Positions 1 to 5,073 of a stretch of 9,078 nucleotides of DNA are shown in pieces. The stretch spans positions 1 through 9,078 of the forward strand of contig CALAOB010000031.1 in NCBI GenBank assembly GCA_937927445.1, given 5' to 3'. A program made the position numbers and the translations under genes. The DNA is from an uncultured Oribacterium sp. (GTDB lineage Bacteria; Bacillota; Clostridia; Lachnospirales; Lachnospiraceae). The notes beneath the pieces were generated by a model that saw nothing but the letters and a program-made list of their open reading frames with translations, did not search any database and was not told the DNA's origin. Each line of letters starts with the position of its first letter. Position 1 is the first letter of the stretch.

Positions 1-48
1 AAACACACGTTAAGTCAAAATCATAATCGATGCACTTTCCTATAAAGC

Positions 49-102
49 AAAAAACCAGCCCCTCTTACGAGCGTCTCAAACGCTTCGCAAGAAGGGCTGG
101 TT
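49..102 (-). terminator. Intrinsic terminator of yggS
   Basis: On the minus strand, 17 nt after the yggS stop, a 9-bp outer stem (AACCAGCCC with GGGCTGGTT, 94-102 and 53-61) continues through TTCTT/AAGAG with one G-U pair into an inner AGCGT/ACGCT hairpin. It is followed by six T (plus-strand A run 49-54). This is a strong rho-independent terminator that closes the UPF0340-yggS unit. The motif ATGGGGTCAGA (102-112) sits directly before the 5' arm, as it does at the tRNA terminator. Confidence 0.85.
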
Positions 103-119
103 CTGACCCCATTCATCTT

Positions 120-848
120 TTATTTCTTTGCGGAGTAGTCGCGCGGGCCATAGATGGCGGTGCCGATGCGGACGATGTTCGCGCCTTCCGCGATGGCGAG
201 CGGGTAATCGCCGCTCATGCCCATGGAGAGGTACTGCATGTCGACGCTGCCGGCGTAGCGCTGCGCGGCTTCCTCGTAGAGTCCGCGCATCTTCGCGAAG
301 AAGCGGCGGGTCTCGTCTTCACCGGCGTCCGCTGGCGGGATCGCCATGAGGCCACGGATATGGAGGTGCGGGGTCGTCGCGAGCAGGCGCTCAAACAGCG
401 ACCAGAGGCCGTCTGCATTGACCCCGCTCTTACTGCTTTCTTCACCAATGTTGACTTCCAGGAGGATATCCTGCTGAAGTTCCCGCTTTGCGGCTTCCTT
501 CTCGATTGCCAGGGCGAGGTGCTCGCTGTCCACGCTCTGGATCAGCGACGCACGGCCGACGACCTTCTTCACCTTGTTCGTCTGGAGATGGCCGATAAAG
601 TGGCCCGGCTTCCCGAGGTAGGTGCCCGCATCCGTCTTCTCGACGAGCTCCTGCACGTGGTTCTCGCCGAAGATGTCGATCGGGAGCTCTGCGCTCGCCC
701 TGACCTCCTCGACGGTACGTGTTTTACAGGCCGCACAGAGAAGTATCTCCTCCGGCTTCCGGCCTGCGCGGATCGCCGCCTCGGCCATCGTGCGGCGGAT
801 CTCCGCGACCGCCTGCTGCATCCGCTCCATCTGTTCCTTTTCTATCAT
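120..848 (-). CDS. yggS: YggS/YlmE-family PLP-binding homeostasis protein
   Basis: This 242-residue protein belongs to the YggS/YlmE/PROSC (PLPBP) family of single-domain TIM-barrel proteins. They bind pyridoxal 5'-phosphate, have no known catalytic activity, and help control PLP and amino/keto-acid balance in the cytosol. Family motifs appear in order: the Schiff-base lysine K42 in LLCAACKTRT, FGEN at 60-63, HFIGHLQTNK at 83-92, SMGMSGDY at 208-215 and VRIGTAIYG at 226-234 (phosphate binding). Length is normal for the family. The ATG at 848 is preceded by GGGAGG with a 6-nt spacer. That SD lies in a duplicated 3' fragment of the upstream UPF0340 gene, whose stop overlaps this start as ATGA. 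In many Gram-positives this gene sits beside sepF-ylmG-ylmH in the division cluster; here it is separated from ylmH and follows UPF0340. Confidence 0.93.
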   Translation of the reverse strand: MIEKEQMERMQQAVAEIRRTMAEAAIRAGRKPEEILLCAACKTRTVEEVRASAELPIDIFGENHVQELVEKTDAGTYLGKPGHFIGHLQTNKVKKVVGRASLIQSVDSEHLALAIEKEAAKRELQQDILLEVNIGEESSKSGVNADGLWSLFERLLATTPHLHIRGLMAIPPADAGEDETRRFFAKMRGLYEEAAQRYAGSVDMQYLSMGMSGDYPLAIAEGANIVRIGTAIYGPRDYSAKK

Positions 849-1044
849 GCATTGCCTCCCTTATACGCTGTATAGTGCGCGCGCTCGCCGCCCCATAATC
901 CCGGACCTGTCTTCGCGCAGACCACGTGTGCCGCGCCGATCCTCTCGATCATGCCTGCTCTCCCTCATACGGCGTGTAGTGCGCGCGCTCGCCGCCCCAT
1001 AATCTCGGGCGTGTCTTCGCGCAGACCACATGCGCCGCGCCGAT
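837..1044 (-). repeat. 104-bp imperfect tandem duplication across the UPF0340-yggS junction
   Basis: Two adjacent copies, about 1044-941 and 940-837, are aligned at an offset of exactly 104 bp at both ends: ATCGGCGCGG starts at 1044 and at 940, and GCATGAT recurs around ATG 952 and ATG 848. I estimate ~85% identity by eye. Because 104 is not a multiple of three, the distal copy is in a new frame relative to the first, and that frame is opened by the duplicated ATG. Confidence 0.85.
845..952 (-). pseudogene. Duplicated C-terminal fragment of the UPF0340 gene, open as a 35-codon ORF
   Basis: Between the UPF0340 stop and the yggS start lies a second copy of the last ~31 codons of UPF0340. Read from ATG 952-950 it gives 35 residues: MIER, then IGAAHVVCAKT, then GPGLWGGERAHY, then a short tail ending GGNA, with stop TGA at 847-845. 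The parent C-terminus reads IGAAHVVCAKT, RPRLWGGERAHY, so identity is obvious. The ORF starts in an ATGA overlap with the parent stop (951-949) and ends in an ATGA overlap with the yggS start. I count about four synonymous and seven amino-acid-changing codon differences, which does not suggest strong purifying selection on the peptide. It is most likely a duplication remnant. It may be translated as a coupling bridge, and it supplies the yggS ribosome site. Confidence 0.75.
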
Positions 1045-1521
1045 CTGCGAAATACTCAGTCGAACCGGCACCGCGACGCGCTTCAGATGCATGCCGATCA
1101 GCGTATCGCCGATGTCGATGCCGGCGTCCGCGCGCACTTCCTCGACCGCTACCGGGTCCTCGAAGTGCTGCCAGCAGCTCGTCGCCCAGCTGCCGCCCGC
1201 ATGTGGCCACGGGCAGACCGACACGATCTCATATCCGTTCTGGAGCGCACATGCGCGCTCGACGATCACGGCACGGTTCAGATGCTCGCAGCACTGCGCC
1301 GCGAGCGCGATGCCCTTTTCCTGCAGCACCGGCGCGATGCCCTGATACACCGCATCCGCGACCTCCATGCTGCCGATCTTCCCGATGTGCCCGCCGAGGA
1401 TCTCACTTGACGAACAGCCCACCACGAGCACGCTGTGCGCACGAAGCTCCGCCTGCGTCAGCAGTTCACGGATCACCTGCGACGCCTCCCTCGAGATTTC
1501 ATGTAATTCAGAATCTGTCAT
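949..1521 (-). CDS. UPF0340 / TIGR01440 (YwlG-like) family protein
   Basis: This 190-residue cytosolic protein has no signal peptide or membrane span. It matches the UPF0340 (DUF436, TIGR01440, B. subtilis YwlG) family, whose biochemical role is not established. Visible family blocks are VVGCSSSEILGGHIGK (33-48), AAQCCEHLNRA (74-84), VCPWPHAGGSWAT (102-114), GDTLIGMHLKRVAVPVR (138-154) and GAAHVVCAKT with GGERAHY (161-182). The cysteine/serine-rich and CCEH blocks look like an active or binding site, but this is inference. I prefer ATG 1521 over the in-frame GTG at 1530 because that GTG lies inside GAGGTGATC, an excellent Shine-Dalgarno match ending 3 nt before the ATG. The last ~31 codons are duplicated immediately downstream. 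The gene is probably co-transcribed with yggS. Confidence 0.9.
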   Translation of the reverse strand: MTDSELHEISREASQVIRELLTQAELRAHSVLVVGCSSSEILGGHIGKIGSMEVADAVYQGIAPVLQEKGIALAAQCCEHLNRAVIVERACALQNGYEIVSVCPWPHAGGSWATSCWQHFEDPVAVEEVRADAGIDIGDTLIGMHLKRVAVPVRLSISQIGAAHVVCAKTRPRLWGGERAHYTPYEGEQA

Positions 1522-1570
1522 ATAGATCACCTCGCCTTATATAAACAAAGGATTACTTTTCACTTTCCCT

Positions 1571-1576
1571 AGTATA
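1571..1576 (-). promoter_or_regulatory. Candidate -10 element for the UPF0340-yggS unit
   Basis: TATACT on the minus strand lies about 50 bp before the UPF0340 ATG and downstream of the tRNA terminator, so a promoter is expected here. No convincing -35 stands 16-18 bp upstream. The two 24-bp-spaced direct repeats at 1603-1645 lie where an activator would bind. Confidence 0.3.
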
Positions 1577-1602
1577 GAGCACGACCTCTCCGAAGAGAAT
1601 AT

Positions 1603-1645
1603 CCAGTTTCTGGAAATATCAAATGCCCAGTTGGCGGAAATATCA
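1603..1645. repeat. Two direct repeats with 24-bp period upstream of UPF0340
   Basis: CCAGTT-NNN-GGAAATATCA occurs at 1603-1621 and at 1627-1645, with 16 of 19 positions identical and a 24-bp period (a little over two helical turns). With TATACT at 1571-1576 as the -10, the repeats would fall at about -39 to -81. This is compatible with a regulator site, but no known operator is recognised. Confidence 0.45.
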
Positions 1646-1647
1646 GT

Positions 1648-1674
1648 AGTTTTGCGATTTCAAACCGCAAAACT
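1648..1674. repeat. 9-bp perfect inverted repeat
   Basis: AGTTTTGCG (1648-1656) pairs perfectly with CGCAAAACT (1666-1674) around a 9-nt loop. No T-run follows on either strand, so it is not a canonical terminator. It sits between the tRNA terminator and the direct repeats. It could be a backup terminator, an operator or a small palindromic repeat. Confidence 0.4.
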
Positions 1675-1709
1675 TCCGAAAAGTCGGATCGAATGCGGAT
1701 TAAAACCCC

Positions 1710-1780
1710 AAAAAACAGGGCCCGACTCTCTTATGGACACCTCGAGTTTTCTCAAGGAAATTCAAAAGAGAGTCTGACCC
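1710..1780 (-). terminator. Intrinsic terminator of the tRNA-Arg gene
   Basis: On the minus strand GGGTC-A-GACTCTCTT pairs with AAGAGAGTC-G-GGCCC (15 bp with one mismatch and one G-U). The long loop contains an inner CCTTGAG/CTCGAGG hairpin with an AAAA loop. TGTTTTTT follows (T run at 1715-1710). It begins 13 nt after the tRNA 3' end. The 5' arm is preceded by ATGGGGGTCAGA (1773-1784), the same motif as at the yggS terminator. Confidence 0.85.
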
Positions 1781-1792
1781 CCATCCGTTTCA

Positions 1793-1866
1793 TGTTCGCG
1801 ACGCGATTTGAACGCGCGACCTTCCGCTTAGGAGGCGGACGCTCTATCCAGCTGAGCTACGCAAAC
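1793..1866 (-). tRNA. tRNA-Arg (anticodon CCU)
   Basis: The minus strand folds into a complete cloverleaf. The acceptor stem is GTTTGCG/CGCGAAC with one T-G pair. The D arm is GCTC/GAGC with the AGCTGGATA loop. The anticodon stem is TCCGC/GCGGA with loop CTCCTAA, giving anticodon CCT, which reads the arginine codon AGG. The T arm is GCGCG/CGCGT with loop TTCAAAT. The discriminator is A (1793) and the next bases are TGA, so the CCA end is not encoded and must be added by tRNA nucleotidyltransferase. The gene is a single-tRNA transcription unit with its own promoter and terminator. Confidence 0.97.
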
Positions 1867-1891
1867 GTGCTATGCAATTTACAAGCACTTA

Positions 1892-1920
1892 ATATTAACA
1901 TATCTACCGAGGACATTCAA
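1892..1920 (-). promoter_or_regulatory. Promoter of the tRNA-Arg gene
   Basis: On the minus strand TTGAAT (1920-1915, -35) is separated by exactly 17 bp from TAATAT (1897-1892, -10). TG one base before the -10 gives an extended -10. The tRNA 5' end lies 25 nt further on, leaving a leader of roughly 18 nt for RNase P. Position and spacing support the call; each hexamer matches consensus at 4 of 6 positions. Confidence 0.55.
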
Positions 1921-1966
1921 GGATGCTACGCTTAACCGCACGGCGCTTCTGCGATTTCCAGTTATG

Positions 1967-2009
1967 GAGGCACACCCCTTCCTGGGGACGATTTGTCCCC
2001 AGGTGCCTC
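1967..2009. repeat. Nested palindromic hairpin overlapping the ylmH stop
   Basis: An inner perfect stem CTGGGGAC/GTCCCCAG (1982-1989 with 1995-2002, 5-nt loop) is enclosed by an outer stem GAGGCAC/GTGCCTC (1967-1973 with 2003-2009). It begins inside the ylmH stop codon (2010-2008). No T-run follows on the minus strand, so it is not a classical terminator. It could act as a terminator, an mRNA 3'-end stabiliser, or a REP-like element. Its GGGGAC...GTCCCC core resembles palindromes scattered in many Firmicute genomes (recollection, not searched). Confidence 0.55.
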
Positions 2010-2811
2010 ACTTATACAGCTTCACGTGCGCGTACACGCGGCCTTTTTTCGTGGTGTTTCCGGTGCCGGTGAAGATGAACTTGCCGTGGCCGCGGACGGA
2101 GATGCGTTCGTCCGGTTTCAGGGTGTAGCTGGTGTCGGTGACAGTACGGCCGTCGATGAAGACGTTCTCCGCGCTGATCAGCTCCTGCGCTTTCGTGCGG
2201 CTCAGGCGGTAGACCATCGCGAGCACGGCGTCGAGGCGCTCGGAGGCGACGGAGCCGGACAGCTCCTCCCACTCAGGTTCGAGGGTGCAGGCGGACGGCG
2301 GCACGACCTCGCAGCTCACCGAGGTGTGCTTCACACGGGTGAATTCGCGGGCGATGATGTCGGCCATATCACTGAGCACGAAGATGAAGGCTTCGGCGTC
2401 CCCACAGAGGATGTCGCCGATCTGGTCGCGTTCGATGCCCATGTTCATGAGCGCGCCGAGGTAGTCGCGGTGCGTAAGCGCGTCCGTGAATTTCCGGTTG
2501 AGTGGCGTCACATGCAGGCAGCGGATGACGTCCCCCTGCGCCGGCTCTTCCGCGAGGAAGCTCTCCTCCGTCATATAGTCCGGGAGGAACACGACGACAT
2601 TCCGGTCGGCGTCCGCACGCCCGCCGAAGATCAGGTACGGCGCGCCATTCACCGCGTGCACCTTGCTGCTGATGCCCTGCTTCCGAAGAATCGCGTAAAA
2701 CTGCGCGAGCTCGGACGCCGCAAGGAAGCAGCTGTGCGTGAGGTAGTTACTGTTGTAGGCTTTTTCGGAGAGGTCGCGGATGCGGCCCTCGAGGAGTGCA
2801 TTCTGGTCCAT
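2008..2811 (-). CDS. ylmH: YlmH, S4-domain ribosome-associated RNA-binding protein
   Basis: This 267-residue cytosolic protein matches YlmH over its full length. The N-terminal two-thirds carries the family block HRDYLGALMNMGIERDQIGDI (from about 114), and residues ~189-248 form an S4 RNA-binding domain (SERLDAVLAMVYRLSR, then LISAENVFIDGR, then LKPDERISVRG). In B. subtilis YlmH has been reported as a ribosome-associated quality-control factor that binds stalled 50S-peptidyl-tRNA and supports alanine tailing with RqcH. In cocci the gene sits in the division cluster. Here it starts 14 bp after hflX, with AAGGA 8 nt before the ATG, so the two are surely co-transcribed. A hairpin overlaps its stop codon. 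The family call is secure; the quality-control role in this organism is inferred. Confidence 0.93.
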   Translation of the reverse strand: MDQNALLEGRIRDLSEKAYNSNYLTHSCFLAASELAQFYAILRKQGISSKVHAVNGAPYLIFGGRADADRNVVVFLPDYMTEESFLAEEPAQGDVIRCLHVTPLNRKFTDALTHRDYLGALMNMGIERDQIGDILCGDAEAFIFVLSDMADIIAREFTRVKHTSVSCEVVPPSACTLEPEWEELSGSVASERLDAVLAMVYRLSRTKAQELISAENVFIDGRTVTDTSYTLKPDERISVRGHGKFIFTGTGNTTKKGRVYAHVKLYK

Positions 2812-2825
2812 GAATTTTTCCTTGT

Positions 2826-4109
2826 TTACTGCAGGTAGGTTTTATAGCGCTGCAGCATCTCCTGGTTGAGGTCGACGGTCATGTGGATGCCGTCGTCTTC
2901 GTAGCTGGTTCTGTGCACGCGGGCGCGTTCCTGGAGGTCGTGCTCGACCTGGCCGGCGGTGTACGGGATGATGAGGTCCATCGTGATGTAGCCGGCGAAG
3001 AGCTTCTCTTCGATCTTCTCGAGGAGGAGGTCGAGGCCGAGGCGGCTCGCGGCGGAGATGTAGATTTTATCGCCGCGGTCGATCGGAAGCTCCGAGAGCG
3101 GGTACTTCCGGTCGGCCTTGTTCATGACGTAGATGACCGGGATGGCGCCGGCGCCGAGCTCCTTCAGGGTGCGGGCGGTGACGTCCATGTGCATCTGGTA
3201 GTTCGGATCCGAGCAGTCGACGACCTCGAGTATCAGGTCGGCATTGACTGCCTCCTCGAGCGTCGAGCGGAAGGCGTCGACGAGGTCGTGCGGCAGGTCG
3301 TTGATGAAGCCGACGGTGTCGGACAGGAGGAAGTCGCGGTGGCTGCCCGGGGTGATCTTCCGGACGGTGGTGTCGAGGGTCGCGAAGAGCATGTCCTTCA
3401 CCATGACTTCCTTTTCCTCATCCGGACAGCAGGCCTCGAGGAGACGGTTCATGAGCGTCGACTTGCCGGCGTTCGTGTAGCCGACGAGCGCGACCTGCGG
3501 GATGCCGGAGGCCTGACGCTTGCGGCGCTGCGTGTCGCGGTTTTTCGTGATCTCGCGGAGCTGCTTCCTAAGCTCGGACATGTCCTTCTCGATACGACGG
3601 CGGTCGAGCTCGATCTGGGTCTCACCGGAGCCCTTGTTCGACATGGAGCCACCGGTGCCGCCCTGCCGGCTCAGATTCTGGCGCAGCCCGACGAGACGCG
3701 GAAGCATGTACTGCAGCTTCGCGTAGTCGACCTGGAGCTTCGCTTCCTTCGTGCGGGCGCGGTCCGCGAAGATGTTGAGAATCAGGTTCGTTCGGTCAAT
3801 GACTTCGACCTCGAGGTCATGCGCGAGGTTCGCAAGCTGTGACGGCGAGAGCTGGTTGTTGACGACCACGAGATCCGCGTCGAGCTCGAAGACGAGCCCC
3901 TTCAGCTCCTGGACCTTGCCGGAGCCGATGTAGCAGGCGGAGTCCTGCGAGGCGAGGTTCTGCGTGACATCCGCCACGACCTCGAGCCCCTCCGCCTCCG
4001 CGAGGCCGGACAGCTCTTCCATGGAGACCTCGAAGCCGTCGTCGCCGCCGAGGCAGACGCCGACCAGGATGGTCTTTCTTCGCTTGATATTCTGATCTGT
4101 TTCGTACAT
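2826..4109 (-). CDS. hflX: GTPase HflX
   Basis: This 427-residue cytosolic GTPase of the Obg-HflX class binds the 50S subunit and splits stalled or hibernating 70S ribosomes. The N-terminal HflX domain shows YIGSGKVQEL (60-69) and ADLVVVNNQLSPSQ (78-91). A basic coiled-coil linker follows the signature SGETQIELDRRRI (161-173). The G domain has G1 GYTNAGKST (210-218), G3 DTVGF (264-268), G4 NKAD (330-333) and G5 SAAS (352-355), then a C-terminal domain to 427. Length and motif set are normal and intact. ATG 4109 is preceded by GAGGAG with good spacing. The gene lies 124 bp after the TIGR01906 gene and 14 bp before ylmH. A heat or stress promoter is known for hflX in some bacteria; I see none distinct here. 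Confidence 0.96.
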   Translation of the reverse strand: MYETDQNIKRRKTILVGVCLGGDDGFEVSMEELSGLAEAEGLEVVADVTQNLASQDSACYIGSGKVQELKGLVFELDADLVVVNNQLSPSQLANLAHDLEVEVIDRTNLILNIFADRARTKEAKLQVDYAKLQYMLPRLVGLRQNLSRQGGTGGSMSNKGSGETQIELDRRRIEKDMSELRKQLREITKNRDTQRRKRQASGIPQVALVGYTNAGKSTLMNRLLEACCPDEEKEVMVKDMLFATLDTTVRKITPGSHRDFLLSDTVGFINDLPHDLVDAFRSTLEEAVNADLILEVVDCSDPNYQMHMDVTARTLKELGAGAIPVIYVMNKADRKYPLSELPIDRGDKIYISAASRLGLDLLLEKIEEKLFAGYITMDLIIPYTAGQVEHDLQERARVHRTSYEDDGIHMTVDLNQEMLQRYKTYLQ

Positions 4110-4233
4110 GTAGATGACTCCTCTATCTCGGATGAATGTATGTGCTGCTGCGGGCCGACGCGCAATTATGTCGCTCCTGGCCCTGCTGCACGCACTGCCA
4201 GCGGTCGCCGGCGCGTGGCATGGGGATGCTGTT

Positions 4234-4944
4234 TTATGATTTCATGAAGTGCTGCGCGAGACCGCTTGCCGTGAGGAGCGCCAGCATTGCCCCGACGAAG
4301 GTGGAGGCGATGCGCAGTGCGCAGTCGGAGAAGAAGCCCTCCGGCAGCATGTTGATCATGCGGCTCTCGCGCGGGTCAAACAGCCAGTTGCCCTGGCTGA
4401 AGAAGATTTCGTGGAAGACCGTGAAGACCCGCGTGAAGTCGATCATGGCGAGGAACGCGATGATCGCGACGGCGCCGAGGATCAACAGGCATGCGCGGAT
4501 AAAGCCGCGGCTCAGGTACCCGAGCGCAGACCGCGGACCGGCGACCACGATCAGGAAGCCGGCGATAGCGATGCAACTGAGGATCGCGAGCGCCCGGACG
4601 ACGAGGCAGATCACGAAGAGATGCCGGACATCCGCCATGTGGGATTTCTCGTTTTCGTTGTAGAACTCCGTCGTGCCACCGTTGATGGTCGTCTCGACGA
4701 TGAGATTTTCACGGTCGCCCCGCAGGTACACCATCGTCTGATGCATGACATCGCAGAGGTCGTCCATCGTCATCTCGTCGCCCATCCAGGCCTGCATATC
4801 CTCGAGGACCTGGTAGTGCTCGAACTCGTCACGGTAGAAGTTCGGCGTCCAGTAGGTGACCGCCTCAAAGCTCGTGACGAAGGTGATGAAGATAAGAAGC
4901 ACGGCAAACACGATGCCGAGCAGACCACGTAAATGATGACGCAT
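4234..4944 (-). CDS. TIGR01906 / DUF1461 integral membrane protein
   Basis: This 236-residue protein has four predicted membrane spans (about 8-27, 107-135, 148-168 and 208-230). A ~75-residue polar loop after the first span contains two family features: FYNENEKSHMADV (94-106), matching the family's conserved E..HM.DV block, and an aromatic run YWTPNFYRDE (31-40). TIGR01906/DUF1461 proteins occur in Firmicutes, usually at 210-240 residues. No function is established for them, although in Lactobacillales some are linked to lipoprotein N-acyl modification (Lit-type). I cannot assign that role here. ATG 4944 has GGAGG 6 nt upstream, and a candidate extended -10 promoter lies just past the preceding terminator. 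It appears to be the first gene of a unit with hflX and ylmH. Confidence 0.85.
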   Translation of the reverse strand: MRHHLRGLLGIVFAVLLIFITFVTSFEAVTYWTPNFYRDEFEHYQVLEDMQAWMGDEMTMDDLCDVMHQTMVYLRGDRENLIVETTINGGTTEFYNENEKSHMADVRHLFVICLVVRALAILSCIAIAGFLIVVAGPRSALGYLSRGFIRACLLILGAVAIIAFLAMIDFTRVFTVFHEIFFSQGNWLFDPRESRMINMLPEGFFSDCALRIASTFVGAMLALLTASGLAQHFMKS

Positions 4945-4978
4945 AAAATGCCTCCGATGATATAATTTGCTACCTTCT

Positions 4979-5006
4979 AGTGTAGCATGATTTCAGAGTC
5001 TGTGAC
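4979..5006 (-). promoter_or_regulatory. Candidate promoter of the TIGR01906-hflX-ylmH unit
   Basis: On the minus strand GTCACA (5006-5001) is followed after 16 bp by TACACT (4984-4979), preceded by TGC (extended -10). Each hexamer matches consensus at 4 of 6. It lies immediately after the terminator of the upstream gene and 34 bp before the ATG at 4944, where a promoter is required. Confidence 0.45.
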
Positions 5007-5013
5007 AGCGTGG

Positions 5014-5053
5014 AAATATAAAGGATCCCGGAGGGCACTGCCCTCCGGGATCC
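5014..5053 (-). terminator. Intrinsic terminator of the lipoprotein PPIase gene
   Basis: A perfect 14-bp GC-rich stem (5023-5036 with 5040-5053) has a 3-nt loop and starts with GGATCCCGGAGGG. On the minus strand it is followed by TTTATATTT (5022-5014). It lies about 20 nt after the stop at 5074 and separates the export block from the TIGR01906-hflX-ylmH unit. Confidence 0.92.
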
Positions 5054-5073
5054 TGTTAAAACAATGTTCCGAC

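Noticed and set aside
13..18. TTGACT on the minus strand, like a -35 element for a gene beyond the left edge
   Set aside because: The matching -10 would fall outside the window, so it cannot be judged.
1693..1935. 80-codon plus-strand ORF across the tRNA region
   Set aside because: It is the antisense reading of the tRNA-Arg gene, its terminator and its promoter. The FERATFRLGGGRS-like peptide is a well-known artefact of translating the complement of a tRNA.
2883..3842. 319-codon plus-strand ORF antisense to hflX
   Set aside because: Composition is dominated by Val, Asp, Glu and Arg from reading the complement of hflX codons. There is no SD and no domain.
4123..4221. 32-codon minus-strand ORF between the TIGR01906 gene and hflX
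   Set aside because: There is no Shine-Dalgarno sequence before the ATG at 4221, no recognised family, and unconvincing composition. The 124-bp gap shows no clear terminator or promoter either.
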